Below the pieces are notes generated by a model. It had not been told where the DNA came from. It did not search any database and was given only the letters and a program-made list of their open reading frames with translations. Source: Corythucha ciliata (taxonomy: Eukaryota; Arthropoda; Insecta; Hemiptera; Tingidae). Taken from it: a DNA stretch of 64,000 nucleotides. The position numbers were made by a program, and so were the translations under genes. Below are positions 1 to 11,421 of this stretch, one piece after another (the stretch's first letter is position 1; each line of letters begins with the position of its first letter). Location: NCBI GenBank assembly GCA_038030265.1, contig CM075937.1:27694198-27758197 (forward strand), read 5' to 3'.

Positions 1-950
1 ACCCTTTAAACTTCGAATCCCTTCCTATTCTCTTGTCTTCATTCTGAAAGACACACATTTTTTTTTCCAAATGACATTTAAAAATGACCTGGGCGAAACT
101 AGTCGAATTTTAAAAAATGTTTTCAAAAAAATAAATTCCCGAAAAAATCGGATTAATTCCTATTTTTCCCGGAAATTTTATGAAAAATAAATTCCCGGGA
201 ATTTTCCCATCAAGTGTCCTGACATGACGTCAAGCGTCCTGTCATGACTGGACGTTTCACCCGCCGAAGGTTTTTTCCGTCGGTGGTTTTTCCATTCTAT
301 CATTACTACACGAAAACCGCCGTAACCATTATTATGTCATCATCATAGATTTGACAGTGTTGGAAGGCGCCAGTGCCAAGACACTGAAAGTTACAGAATC
401 ACCCCCTAGTTCGGGTTTTCTGACTTTGTTCGAACTATGCAGGAATTAATAATTTTCTACGGAAACACTGGGTCAGTGTTAACATCGACCGATGGGCAAA
501 GTTGTTGAATGTCTCTGCCTAGGGGTTACCAAAGGTCAACCATGAGATAATCTAAAGAAAATAACGCAAGATGATTTGATTTATTTTTCTTTACGAACGC
601 CCAAAGAGGCAACATAAACGTCAGGTAATAAAATAATATTCACATACAAATATCCAACAAATTACAGAGAAACTACATGACTAAGAAAAAGTTTGCTTTT
701 CCCTCATAAAACCAATACGTCGTTCCAGGAACTCTTCACACGGGAATAAAATACATTTCCTAGTAGGAATGACCGAAAAATGTTATTGAATTTTTCTGAG
801 GAAACATTAAGCCCCTCTTTCGGCAAAGCATTAAAAAAAAATCATGACGAGGTATCCGACTGACCCTTGAGTTATGTTTAACCTTTTAAAAGGAACTTGC
901 TGCTTATAGCTATATCTAAAGTCTGTCCACTTAGGGATAGACTCTCGCCC
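1..950. other. Intergenic, no gene seen
   Basis: No coding frame with protein-like composition was found. Around 120-210 there is AT-rich sequence with repeated AATTCCCG words in both orientations. At 215-250 the words GTCCTGACATGACGTCAAG and GTCCTGTCATGAC form a short imperfect repeat. At about 386-406 the word GAAAGTTACAGAATCACCCC resembles the inverted-repeat end of the small MITE at 41111-41252, so one end of a related element may lie here. No partner end was found nearby. Confidence 0.5.
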
Positions 951-1412
951 GCCCCCGAATTTAGTGAAATGAGCTTCCCCTTTACCACTTCTACTAAAAA
1001 TAACGCACCGGGAATAATTTTAGAACAAATGATCACCAAGGTGACTAAACTTTACTATAGGTGCCGCAGATCTCCCCCTGCCCATTGGTCAGTAGGGGTG
1101 GAGACTGACGTCACCAGCAGTCCTTTGCTCCCGATTGCTCACCCTACAGCAGCAGAGCAAGTTAATTTTGAAATTGAAGTTTATGATTTCTCAAAAAACA
1201 CAAATCAATAACAATTAATAATGTACAGGGTCAAGCGCAAAGGCGGATGGGACTGCTCGTGACGTTGGTGAAGGACAGTAATGGCCGAAGATCTGCGGCA
1301 CCTATAGAAAGTTTAGTCACCTTGGATTACAAGTTTGTTTTTTAGGAAGTTTACGTTGTGCAGGTTATAAAAATAAGGGGCACCCCCGCACTTCATCTAT
1401 GTGGTCCTAAAA
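951..1412. repeat. Dispersed repeat, copy 1 (holds a MITE)
   Basis: From CCCCCGAATTTAGTG to CTATGTGGTCC this stretch matches 30366-30826 nearly base for base, including the flanks on both sides of the embedded MITE. The two copies therefore derive from one unit that already carried the MITE when it was duplicated. No terminal inverted repeat or target duplication was found for the larger unit, so its class is unknown. A 104-codon ORF across it simply runs through the repeat and is not counted as a gene. Confidence 0.7.
1036..1325. mobile_element. MITE family A, copy 1
   Basis: A 290-bp element begins CCAAGGTGACTAAAC and ends with the inverse, GTTTAGTCACCTTGG. The terminal inverted repeats are about 37 bp and run into GGTGCCGCAGATC. 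It has no coding capacity. Two further copies lie at 28956-29244 and 30454-30745. The copy at 28956 has a 6-bp duplication TTTTAT; here the flanks (TGATCA and ATTACA) no longer match. The superfamily is unassigned. Confidence 0.85.
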
Positions 1413-1820
1413 CCCACCAATTTCAAAAAATATATTTTCAAAGAGATAAAATACAATTAGTAAAGGAGAGGAAATAAACTAGAAGTTTACTGGACTCTAA
1501 TAATTATTTATTCAGTTTGAAAAGGCCCGTTTTTTGCAGGGATGGCGATAAAGGATGCCGGTCATCGAGCATTCCCCTCCTTATTGCTGCTCTTCTGTCT
1601 CAGGCCAGAATAACTTTTGTGGCTAAGTGACGGTGCAAAGTAATGTACTATTCAACATCTACATACACCCAAAAGGGAAAGTATCAGTTGCGTTCCCCGC
1701 TTCCCATGTAGTCCTTTCATTCGAAATTGAACGGCTCCTTCAGAGCGGGACGTAGTGCAAGTGTCAACTTGCCAAGGCCACCGTAAAACAAGAAAAACTT
1801 GTGAAAAAGAGGCCTATACG
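1413..1820. other. Intergenic, no gene seen
   Basis: No recognisable gene or repeat was found. The stretch ends with CCTATACG at 1813-1820, the left target-site duplication of the large nested hAT element that starts at 1821. Confidence 0.5.
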
Positions 1821-2232
1821 CAGTGGCGAGGCGTCCGGTCATCGATAGATTCGCCGATGACTAGATTTTTCTTCGGAAATGAAGGAATAGTACTTGTTGG
1901 AAATATTTTTCTTAGAAAAGTCCCTTCTTGGAGAAAAAAAAAATTATTTAAACAACGATAATTTCACTCAACTGAGTTCATAGGAGAGTTAGGAGGTCTG
2001 TTTGTGATCAACTAGAAGAATACTAGAGCGATCTATTGGGCCTTAATAGCGTAACAGATGCGCTAACTTTGGAGAATCCAATCTCCCTCCCTCCCATTCT
2101 CGTCCACTCCCTCGTGTCTTCGTAAAGCTCAGTTTCCTTCTCTTTCTCGCGCATTAGAAAATAAGCTCTACTCATCGCTTCTTCGGTCGAATCCGGTTCC
2201 TCTCGGCTCATTGTGCGAACGGTCGGGTGCTA

Positions 2233-2371
2233 GGACACTTTGTACTGTCCATTGTTATTTTAGCTGAGGGAGGACACTTTGTACGGTCACCTGGGTAATC
2301 CTCAATCGAGAAGGAGGACACTTCGTACTCTCCGAAAGTAATAGGTAGATATGAAGGGGGACACTTTGTAC
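2233..2371 (+). repeat. Left subterminal repeat array of the MULE
   Basis: Four copies of GGACACTTTGTAC (one variant GGACACTTCGTAC) lie at 2233-2245, 2272-2284, 2316-2328 and 2359-2371, spaced 39-44 bp apart. Subterminal motif arrays in DNA transposons commonly bind the transposase; that role here is inferred. Confidence 0.85.
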
Positions 2372-2447
2372 TACGCAGGAATATAATACATTCGGGGTCA
2401 ATAATTTCGATTGCAGCTACTTCATGATTATGTCAAAACATGAGACT

Positions 2448-2771
2448 TCAATATACATATTTATTTTTTTCCATTTTACATTGTAGGTCAGTGCTTGATG
2501 AAATGAGCAATTTTCTGAAGGAATTCTGCCGTATAGCCAGCAACCCATCGGCATGCTCTTGTGTTGGCTTGAAGAAAATGTCTTCTTTTGGCTCCATCCT
2601 CTCTGTTTGTAATTTACCAGCTGCGACGACAAGCTGCAAGCACCGGAGAACAGTCCAAAATCCTGGTTTTGAGCAGCCCACAAGTTTGTTGAATGACGAA
2701 TTCCACCCTTCACAGTAATTGTTCGTGCGAGCTCCTCTGCTCAGCGTCACCTCTCGGACATTCCATATACA
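2448..2771 (-). pseudogene. MULE transposase, C-terminal fragment
   Basis: The translation contains a W-N-V-R-E block followed by ARTNNYCEGWNSSFN and KPGFWTVLRCLQ. This is the pattern found at the end of many MULE transposases (RTNNxxEGWHxxxN followed by a proline/tryptophan block). The frame is closed upstream by a stop at 2772-2774. The preceding segment continues in another frame across the LINE A insertion at 2802/5106, so the gene is broken both by the LINE and by a frame change. The catalytic DDE region is absent from the remaining MULE sequence. Family assignment is by motif recognition only. Confidence 0.7.
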
Positions 2772-2802
2772 TCAGCAGAGGAAGAACTTCGGCAGAACAG
2801 TT

Positions 2803-5075
2803 TGGGGGTGAAGCATACTCGTCCACGTCGTGCCCCTGGACGTCCTCTGTGTACCACCGAGGATACTGAACGTATGCAACAATCGCCGCACGTCAGCCCA
2901 ACGTATTGCGATCAAGCCAAGTGATCACACTCTCGATCACCACGTCAGCATGAACCAACAACGCCAAGATTTCAACGGCCTTTCTCAAGGCTAAACCACA
3001 CCGGACTTGTCTTTTAAAACCCTATTCTGGAATGCAGGAGGCCTCACAACCGAAAAATTCGATGAGCTGCAACACAAAATCATAAGCAGAGACATAGACG
3101 TCTATGGAATAGTAGAAGCTGGCGCTGCCACCGACAACAGCACCGATTTCCAACTACGTGGATATCAGACGTATGTCCTCCGAAGGAGCAGACAGTGCGC
3201 GTCGGGGATCATTGTGGCTGCGAAGACATCTCTGACCGTGCAGTTCTTCATCAGGAAGGAAATGCAGGCGCAGGATAAACTGGAGGCGGTTGAACTAAAG
3301 GTCTGGAGAGGAAATTTTCACCGCCGGCTGTTCATTGTGTACAATCCGCCTAGGAACAACCCATCCTGACCTGGCTGGAGAATTTATGGGATCGCCATAC
3401 CATACTATGCGGGGATTTGAACGCTCCATCTTCTCGGTGGAATTACTCGCGAACTGATGCTGTAGGAAGGACGATTGAGGAATTTATAGACACAAACCTA
3501 GCTGATTATGTGTTCAACAGAGACAGAAAGCCAACTTTCCTTGCATTTACGGGATCAACATCATCTCCTGACGCCGTTCTCTCACACTCTTCAATCACGC
3601 CAAGCCTGTCCTTGTCCCTAACGCCACCTCCAGGGGGTTTCGGTCACTGTATCCTGACTGTACTTGACAAACAGCAAGCAGTCCCTCAGCTTGGCAAACG
3701 AAGAGCTCGGTGGAACTTGAAGAAAGCAGACTGGAAAACTTTTGCAGTCGAGGCAGACGCACTGGTCACCTACAGCCTAGTGTCTGAAAAAGTGGGAGAA
3801 TCCTTGCAAAAGATCACCGATGCCATAAAGAAAGCTGCTCTATGGGCTATCCCAAGAGGACAGGTCAAGAAATACAAGCCATTTTGGAGCCCTCGCCTGC
3901 AAGAACTAATGCTAGATAGAGACAGGGCTGCAGAAACTTACAAACTATCTAAAAGTCGTGATGATCTCATAAGCCTGAAGCATAAAGTTGCTCTCTTCAA
4001 GAAAGAGATTATTGAGGCAAAACGGACGACTTACAGAAACTTTCTGAAGGCACTCGACTTCCGCAGGGATGGAGTTAAAGCGCACCACTTCATTTCCCAA
4101 ATTAACAATGACAATCTCCCGCAAAAAAATCCCATCAACAAGGGGACAACCCAAGTGACTGATGACCGCAATATTGTCAGCCTTTTCTGCAAGCACTATG
4201 CTGCTGTAAGTAACTTCCGACCGAGGAATAAGTGTGACAAACGTGTCCCAAAGATACACACCTGTCAGAGGGAGGGAGACCATGAAATCCTGAACACAGA
4301 CTTCTCTGAGGGTGAACTTGATGCAGCCCTTCGCAACACCGAGAAAGGAAAGAGTGCCGGTCCGGATGAGGTGCTGCCAGAATTCCTTATAAACCTGGGA
4401 CAGGTTGCCAGAAGGACCGTCTTGAGATTCCTTAATCTGGTCTGGCATCAGCAGTTCCCAGATGAATGGAGGAAGGCAGAGATAGTGCCCATTCTCAAGA
4501 AAGGGAAGCCAGCTGAAAACCCCAGCAGTTATCGTCCCATTGCTCTTACAAGCATTTTTTCGAAGCTGTTTGAAAGACTGCTGCTTGGTAGGCTCGAACA
4601 CTTCCTCGAAAAGAACAGTCTTCTGGCACCTGAGCAGGCAGGTTTTAGGAGGCACCGTGGCACCATGGAACAAGTAGTCCGTCTGACGCAAGAAATAAAG
4701 GATGGCTTCCATCATAAGCAGAGTACTCTTGCTGTCTTCGTCGACTTCAAGACTGCGTTCGATCGGGTGTACAGAAGATTGCTGGTTCAGAAGCTGCGTG
4801 GCCTTGGAGTGGATGGACGCTTGTTCACATCCCTCCGTTCCTTTCTTGCCCAGCGATTCATAAGAGTCAGATACCATGATGAGAGATCGTCTTTCCGCGC
4901 CACACGGCATGGAGTTCCACAGGGAGCAGTTCTGAGCCCAATTTGACTGTCCTCAACTCGAGGACATTAGGACACAGTTCCAATCTGACGACACCAACTG
5001 GTCGAAGATCTCAAAGTTATATTGGGCTGCAAGAGGTCGGATGGCGGAACAGCCAATGACCTGACTGGCGTAGGG

Positions 5076-5105
<30 letters not shown>
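2803..5105 (+). mobile_element. LINE A (I/R1-like), 5'-truncated and internally deleted
   Basis: The insertion is bounded by an exact 12-bp duplication GGCAGAACAGTT at 2791-2802 and 5106-5117, and ends in 30 adenines at 5076-5105. It carries the end of a first ORF, an apurinic-type endonuclease and the front half of a reverse transcriptase, then jumps straight to the 3' end. This is a classic target-primed insertion of a defective copy. The host sequence is the MULE transposase fragment, which reads on across the insertion. Confidence 0.88.
2950..5070 (+). pseudogene. LINE A ORF2: endonuclease plus partial reverse transcriptase
   Basis: The most likely start is ATG 2950, with an early TAA at 2992. 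The endonuclease begins LFWNAGGL and contains CGDLNAPSSRW; a one-base frame change near 3358-3363 separates its two halves. The reverse transcriptase part shows GPDEVLPEFL, SYRPIALTS, FVDFKTAFDRV and GVPQGAVLSP. The frame stops at 4946 just after the last motif, before the YxDD catalytic box. The following ~120 bp (to about 5070) translates as a plausible ORF2 C-terminus, indicating an internal deletion. A fragment before 2950 may be the end of ORF1. The copy cannot encode an active enzyme. The I/R1 superfamily call is by overall resemblance. Confidence 0.8.
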
Positions 5106-5109
<4 letters not shown>

Positions 5110-5117
5110 GAACAGTT

Positions 5118-5200
5118 GCGATACATGCGGCAAACTTCGGAAAAAACGTCTTGTTGAGGGAGAAAAGCAAGGGCGTTGATCATCTTGCACTGCTCGACGA
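5118..5200 (-). pseudogene. MULE transposase fragment between the two LINEs
   Basis: On the minus strand this 137-bp island (5118-5254) between LINE A and LINE B encodes INALAFLPQQDV. This resembles the ALAFxPxxDV block that precedes the C-terminal RTNN block in MULE transposases of the FLYWCH-bearing type. Upstream the frame is broken by stops. It joins to the fragment at 2448-2771 when LINE A is ignored. It is too short for a confident call on its own; its place inside the MULE supports it. Confidence 0.55.
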
Positions 5201-5440
5201 GCTCGTCTCATCGAACGTCTCACAGTTGTCATTTTACCTTCAGCAAAGAAGCATTTGGTTTGAGTTTGGTTTGAGCTCTCAAACAGTGCAAGACGTGGTC
5301 AAAGTACTAGTGTTCAGGTTTCCCTTTTTATTTTTTATTCAAAATTTTTATTATTATTTTCCCCCTTTCCCTTTTTCCTTTTTTCACACGGAAATCACGT
5401 GAGTAGAAGTTACATATTTATTTAATTTTTTTCAATCGAC

Positions 5441-6790
5441 ATGAACCCCAAAGAGAAGGACAAGAAGAGTGACCCTCCTGATAAGACCGATACAGCAGAG
5501 AAAAAAAGAGTAGAACCCACCGAACATATGGATGTTCAAAACGGTGAACAACAAGAAAAAAACAAAGAAGTACGAGACATTAATAAATCTAGTTATGCAA
5601 ATAAAGAAAAAGCTATTCCAAGTTCACATTACGAAGCTGTGGACAAAGGTCCATTTGTCATTTTCATCGATGGAGAAGATAGCGGCAGCACCGTATCCCG
5701 CATACACCCAATGGCACTCGGCAAGTTGATTTTTAATTCTCACCCTGAGATTAGAAAAAGTGTTACCGACATTAAAAAGATAGGCCGAAATCGCATAAAA
5801 GTAGAATTATCCGACAAAAAAAGCGCAAATATACTAATTGATTCTCAAACTTTTGCGGAAAAGAAACTAAAAGTGTACGCGCCTTCTTATATTCTACAAC
5901 GACTAGGCATTATTCGGGGAGTTTGCCACGAACTCACCGAGGAAGACATAGTTACTGACGTACATTCACCGAATTATGGTCTCATAAAGGTAATTAGGGC
6001 TAAACGCTTCTCTCGTAAAATAATTGAAAATGGTCAAACTAAATTTGTTCCAACCCAGACAGTCTTGTTAACGTTTCGTGGGCAGGAACTGCCGGAATAC
6101 ATCATATTGCATTGCGTCAAATGCCCCATTGAACCATACACACCAAGGATTAACCAGTGCTTCAATTGTCTTAGATACGGCCATAAAAAGGATTTTTGTA
6201 GAAGCGACACAAGATGCAGCAAATGCGGAGAGCAACACCCAAGTAGTGAATGCCCCCCCGACAAGCCCCCTTACTGTGTGCATTGTAAAGGAGAGCACTC
6301 TGCTCTCTCTAAGAGTAAATGCCCGGAATTCAGTAAGCAAAGGTCCATCAGAACGTTAATGACTGACGAAAATCTTTCTTTCACCGAGGCTAGGGACAAA
6401 ATGAGCATAAAATCATTCAAATCAGTTCTAACTAATCAGCCTCCCAAAATAAATAACACAACAGTTTTCCCCTCATTACAGTCAACAAACCGAGTTCCTC
6501 CTAAACGAACCCGCCCGAACACCCCTCCTGACAAAACCTTCGAAGAACATCGTCAAATTCTAGAGAATCACCGACATGATATTGACAAATGCACACCTAT
6601 CTCTAAAAATCCGTACTCACCAGCCGCCGAAGAGGACCGGGCCTCCCGAAATTCCTCTTACAACACCGATATCCTTTGCGAAGCTCTATTTGAAGTTTTT
6701 AATAGTCTAAAAGAAACACCTCTAAAAGAAAAAAGTGACATCATAAAAGAAATCAAGTCTAGAATTTCACATTTCTCTCTATTAAAATGA
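5441..6790 (+). CDS. LINE B ORF1: RNA-binding gag-like protein
   Basis: A 449-aa protein, intact from ATG to TGA. The N-terminal ~70 residues are Lys/Glu-rich and probably disordered. The middle section (about 70-230) resembles the ORF1 domain that precedes the zinc knuckles in I-group and jockey elements. Three CCHC-type zinc knuckles lie at about residues 240-294 (CFNCLRYGHKKDFC, CSKCGEQHPSSEC, CVHCKGEHSALSKSKC). Proteins of this type coat the LINE RNA and assemble the ribonucleoprotein particle. The stop overlaps the ORF2 start as ATGA at 6787-6790, which suggests that ORF2 is translated by termination-reinitiation. No lesion is visible, so this frame could still be translated. Confidence 0.88.
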   Translation: MNPKEKDKKSDPPDKTDTAEKKRVEPTEHMDVQNGEQQEKNKEVRDINKSSYANKEKAIPSSHYEAVDKGPFVIFIDGEDSGSTVSRIHPMALGKLIFNSHPEIRKSVTDIKKIGRNRIKVELSDKKSANILIDSQTFAEKKLKVYAPSYILQRLGIIRGVCHELTEEDIVTDVHSPNYGLIKVIRAKRFSRKIIENGQTKFVPTQTVLLTFRGQELPEYIILHCVKCPIEPYTPRINQCFNCLRYGHKKDFCRSDTRCSKCGEQHPSSECPPDKPPYCVHCKGEHSALSKSKCPEFSKQRSIRTLMTDENLSFTEARDKMSIKSFKSVLTNQPPKINNTTVFPSLQSTNRVPPKRTRPNTPPDKTFEEHRQILENHRHDIDKCTPISKNPYSPAAEEDRASRNSSYNTDILCEALFEVFNSLKETPLKEKSDIIKEIKSRISHFSLLK

Positions 6791-9700
6791 GTAATAACTC
6801 TTTAAAATTTTTACAATGGAACGCAAGGTCCGCCGTAAGCAACAAAGGCAGTTTAGAAGCTTGTTTATCACAAAATAATATTAATATCGCAATTCTTTCA
6901 GAGACATGGTTTCGACCTAATCAAGCAGTAAATTACAGTGGTTTCAATGTCATTAGAAAAGATCGAGATGATGGCAAAGCTGGAGTAGCCATTCTCGTCA
7001 AAAACAATATACCGTATACTGAAATGCCACGTATAAATTTTGAAAATATTATGTCAGTAGCCATATCTATCCCTTTTGAAACAAAAACCATTTCAATTGT
7101 GTCTATCTACAATAATCCTAGAAATAACGTCTCGTCTAGAAGTTGGGAGCAATTTTTCAATACATTTAAAAAACCTTGTGTTATAGCTGGTGACTTCAAC
7201 TCCCATCATCGCACGTTCGGGTGTTCTTTATCAGACCATAAAGGATCAGCCCTCGTTGAGGCCGCTGATAACTGCAATTTAATTCTCTTAAATGACGGCT
7301 CCCCAACCATGTTAAAATCCTCTAGACAAACTAACGATTCGGCAATAGACTTAACTTTTGTATCACCGGAGCTCTCTCCGAAGTTTGAGTGGTGCATACT
7401 GGATGACCCCATGGGATCCAATCATTTGCCGATCATTTTCGGTACAACGGTTCCTTATGATAATAGCGTTAACTTACGATCGAACAAAAAATGGAAACTG
7501 AACGAAGCTGATTGGGACAAATATTCACACCTTATGGAAAAGTTATCGGCAGAACAATTGCCTTCCTACAACAGTTCTTATGATTACAAAACTTTCATTG
7601 ATAATATCAATAGAGCTAGCGATCAAGCAATCCCGAAGTATAAAGAAGTGAAGAACCTCAAATTTTGTAAAAAATGGTGGAATGAAGAATGTAAAATAGC
7701 TATAGATAAAAGGAAAACAGCATACCTTGAATATAAAAATTCCCCTACCTACAATAATTACATATCTTACCAAAGAGCGGATGCTCAAGCAAAAAAAATA
7801 GTTCGGCAGAGCAAAAACAAATCGTGGCAAACGTATTGTGAAGGAATTAATAGAAAAAATAGTATAAAGGATATGTGGAAGGCATTTAAGCACCTCAAAA
7901 ACAACAACTCCCAAAATAACTCTCCCATAACAGCAGGCGAATGGACTAATGATTTTTTTAACAAAATGTGCCCTCCTTTCGTCCCCGAGGACAACTACTT
8001 CGACTTGAATACACACAATGACCATTTTATACTTAAGCCTTTCACAGAAAAAGAGTTTAATAATGCCGTAAAAGAAATACCGCCCCCGGATTGGACCATA
8101 TACACTACCCCATGATTTCACATCTTCCAACTATATCTAAACGAATACTTTTACACATTTTCAATCAAGCATGGGAAACAGGTGAATTCCCTGAAGATTG
8201 GAAAAATCACGTGGTGATCCCTCTTCTAAAACCTAATAAACCCGGAGGCGACTGTAATTCCTACAGACCCATCTCTCTAACATCGTGCGTAGTGAAAACA
8301 TTGGAACGAATGATAAAATGTAGGCTGGAGTGGTACATCGAATCTCAAGAAATTTTACCCTCAAGTCAATACGGATGTCGAAAAGGAAAATCTATACATG
8401 ACTGCCATTCGCTCCTACTCACAGACATAGATATGAGTTTAACTGAAGATAAAACATTGCTTGCGGCATTTCTCGATGTTTCCGGGGCCTACGACAACGT
8501 AAACATACAACTGTTAGGACAAAAATTGTTTAATATAGGTCTACCTTTAAAATTTATCAATAATATCTTCAAATTAATAGATGGTAGAAATATATTTCTT
8601 AGAATTAACAGCGAATACGTCGGTCCAAGAATCTGTAGAGTAGGCTTACCACAAGGGGGCATACTAAGCGTCCCGTTATATGCAATCTATGCAGCCGACT
8701 TAGTTAGACATTGTCCCCCAAATATAAATATTGTTCAATACGCAGATGACGTATGTATATACACTGCACACAAAAACATAACTACATGCGTGAATGACCT
8801 AGATCACGCGATGCAGAATATTTTTACATGGACCCACAAGAATGGCATGACTATTGCAACAGACAAATCATCAGTTTGTCTTTTCACTAGAAGACGACGA
8901 AATCCCCTGGGCGACTCAATTATTTTAGGAGGGGCGGCCCTCCCGGTCAAAACAAATATCCGATTTTTAGGATTACAGATCGATAATAAATTAAAATGGA
9001 AACATCACATTCAAGATATAGTCTGTAAAGCTGAAAAATATATTAATGTATTAAAAATGATCTGTTACAACAAGTGGGGTACAGACCCATCAACTTGTCT
9101 TCTTTTCTATAGGTCAACAATTAGAACTTTAATTGACTTTGGAAGCCTTTTCTACAGCAGAGCTAATACTGCAACGATTCAATTACTCGATAAGGTGCAA
9201 TACAAATGCATAAGGCTATGTATGGGGTACTTGAGCAGCACGCCAATCAATGTCATGTTGTCCGAGGCACACGAGCCACCACTTGAACTACGACGTAAAA
9301 TGCTCGCCGATAGATACGTGCTGAAAACTCTTTCTCACTCATCTTCCGTGATAAAAAAGATATGCCACTTGTCCACCATAGTCCTAACCCATACCTACTG
9401 GAACAAAAAACCCACTCCTTTAATAGTAAATAGCTTTCTTGACTGCTCAAAATTTCAACCTATTATTTCTTGTACTGAAAAACTTCCGGTGCATGAGATT
9501 AGTAAATACCCTTACTTCAACCAAGTCCCAGTAGTTAACATGACCAGTTACAAAGAAAACCCTTCACCTCATGTTCTTCAAACTTTCCGCACAGAAATTA
9601 AACCATTGTTAGCAGATAGTATAGAAATTTATACAGATGGGTCAAAAAGTGGGCACCTAGTTGGAGCTGCTTTCTACGACAAAACGAATAATATCAAAAG

Positions 9701-10484
9701 TTATTTCAAATTACATGGCAACTTTTCAAACTTCTCAGCTGAATGTGTAGCTATAATCGAAGCACTCAAATATATTGAAACATCAAAAAATCATACTTTT
9801 GCAATTTTAACCGACAGCAAAAGCGCAGCTCAAAGTATTGCCAATTTCAATCACAAACTAAGTCATTCATATCTTATAGTAGAAATAATATCAATGATAG
9901 ACCAAATTACTCTCGAGCAACATAAAAATCTTAAAATAGTTTGGCTTAGGGCGCACTCTCAAATTCCTGGAAATGAAGAAGTTGATCGTTTAGCAAAAAT
10001 GGGTAGGACTTGTGATAACACACTTCAATACAAAATCCCTCACTCAGATATTAGGCCCATCTTTAACGACATGATGAAACAAAAATGGCAGCTAAAATTT
10101 GAACAAGAACAAAAAGGTTATTTCTACAAAACTTTAAATCCAGTTATAAAATCGAAACCGTGGTTTGAAAACCTTCAAATCAAAAGGAAAAATATCAGAA
10201 TAATAAATAGGCTGCGAGCCAATCATGGTATATGCAATTCGTATCTGAGCAGAATTGGACAAAATCCCAATGGCAAGTGCAACACTTGTAACGTCACAGA
10301 CGACTTGGAACATAAAATAATGGAATGCTCCCAATACAGCGCGATCCGTACCAATTTTTTGAACAGTCTCTATACTAATAAGTTATTAGACATTCCTTTC
10401 AACTATAAATTGATCCTAACAAATATTGAATCATTATACAACGATTTCATTCACTACATAAATAATGCTGGCATGGAAATTTAA
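6787..10484 (+). pseudogene. LINE B ORF2: endonuclease, reverse transcriptase, RNase H (one frameshift)
   Basis: ORF2 starts at ATG 6787, overlapping the ORF1 stop. The endonuclease (about 6800-7450) shows LQWNARSA, LSETWF, GDFNSHH and SNHLPI. The reverse transcriptase (about 8090-8900) shows SYRPISLTS, FLDVSGAYDNV, GLPQGGILS and the catalytic QYADD at 8736-8750. RNase H (about 9620-10000) shows IYTDGS, ILTDSKSA and HSQIPGNEEVDRLAK. A C-terminal CNTCN...H...C motif lies at about 10277-10330. The two halves are in different frames. The break falls at the five-C run 8083-8087, where one missing base would account for it. Otherwise no stop interrupts 1,230 codons. This is either a very young defect or an assembly error. 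Confidence 0.88.
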
Positions 10485-10738
10485 TTACAGTTAATTTAAG
10501 TATAATATAATATATGAATATAAAATATAAATACAATACGAAACATGAAATATAACATATAAAATAAACAATGTGATACGACGGCTGATGGCTCACGAAA
10601 GCATAAGCAAAAAAAAAAAAAAAAAAAAAAAAGAAGCATGTTTTATTTAATTTTTTGTTTTTATCTTGTGTGTATTTTATTTTTAATTTAAGAAATGTGT
10701 TTTATTAATTTTATTGTTTCTTATACTTATTTCCTTAC

Positions 10739-11072
10739 CGAGGTTTTTGCATATGTTGCGATCAATGCTGTGAGCCACAGAGAGGACCGCCTGAGTAGGA
10801 CTTTCTCGAGAAGTAAGCAATCTTTCCTTGATTGATTTCTTGGCCAGCAGTACTCCTACTTCCGTCGCAGACGCTGCTTCATGATTATGCGGTACAAAGT
10901 TAGTGAAATCATTGAAGGGTTCACGGACTGAAGAGGATAATTTACCCGGACATTTAGATGATGAGCACTTCCACCGTACTGAGCTTTCATTTTGGCGCAA
11001 AATCGTATAGGAATACCCATCATGGACAAGCTTCGGCTTTCCTTTACTGCTCGTGGTTGTAACAGATGACAT
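10739..11072 (-). pseudogene. MULE transposase first exon with FLYWCH zinc finger
   Basis: The minus-strand ATG at 11072 opens a frame with GKPKLVHDGYSYTILRQN, then RWKCSSSKCPGKL and FVPHNHEA. This is the FLYWCH zinc-finger pattern (two Cys, His-x-His) often found at the N terminus of MULE-type (Phantom-like) transposases. The frame meets a good splice donor, CTCG|GTAAGG, at 10738/10739; the 16 codons after it look like intron. The downstream exons with the catalytic core are missing and LINE B occupies the following sequence. The exon lies about 210 bp inside the right subterminal repeats, as expected for the start of the element's gene. Confidence 0.75.
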
Positions 11073-11282
11073 TTTAATCCGAACACCTCAAGAAATGAGA
11101 GACAACTAATCTGCGTTGGTGCGATGCGGAAGTGACAGGGCACAAAAGAAACAAGAAAGGTACAAGTTCGAAGATTTGGTTTCACATGTTCAAAGATTTA
11201 ATACACATAGTTCATAAAATACATTTAATAACACACAATCAATCAATCATGTTATTGGGTCCCACACTGGGGACGATGGACC

Positions 11283-11421
11283 GTACAAAGTGTCCTCCTC
11301 CTAGAGAGCCTCTTCGCTTACGACCGTACAAACTGTCCTCCTTCTGAGGTGGTTTGATTTCACAGGTACCCGCTGGTTAGTACAAACTGTCCTCCTGTGA
11401 GTACCACCGTACAGAGTGTCC
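11283..11421 (-). repeat. Right subterminal repeat array of the MULE
   Basis: Four inverse copies of the left-end motif lie at 11283-11295, 11326-11338, 11380-11392 and 11409-11421 (GTACAAAGTGTCC and variants such as GTACAAACTGTCC). Number and orientation mirror the left array at 2233-2371. Confidence 0.85.

Larger units (their letters stand above)
5255..10632 (+). mobile_element. LINE B, I-clade-like non-LTR retrotransposon, nearly intact
   Basis: A 5.4-kb element with two ORFs and a poly(A) tail (10609-10632), flanked by GAAGCAT at 5248-5254 and 10633-10639 (the match reaches 10 bp if tail adenines count). The 5' region before ORF1 is about 185 bp. AGACGTG at 5291-5297 resembles the downstream promoter element used by jockey/I-group LINEs. 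AATAAA precedes the tail at about 10563. The RNase H domain in ORF2 favours the I clade over jockey. It inserted into the MULE. One frameshift in ORF2 is the only clear lesion. Confidence 0.88.

Noticed and set aside
897..1211. 104-codon ORF, and similar ones at 28934-29137 and 30387-30629
   Set aside because: They only read through copies of MITE family A and its flanks. The similarity is due to the repeat, not a protein family.
2226..2371. CRISPR-like reading of the regularly spaced GGACACTTTGTAC repeats
   Set aside because: The context is eukaryotic, the motif is mirrored at 11283-11421, and it matches subterminal repeats of a DNA transposon.
3945..4910. 321-codon minus-strand ORF
   Set aside because: It lies antisense to the LINE A reverse transcriptase frame, which has clear motifs. 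The antisense translation has none.
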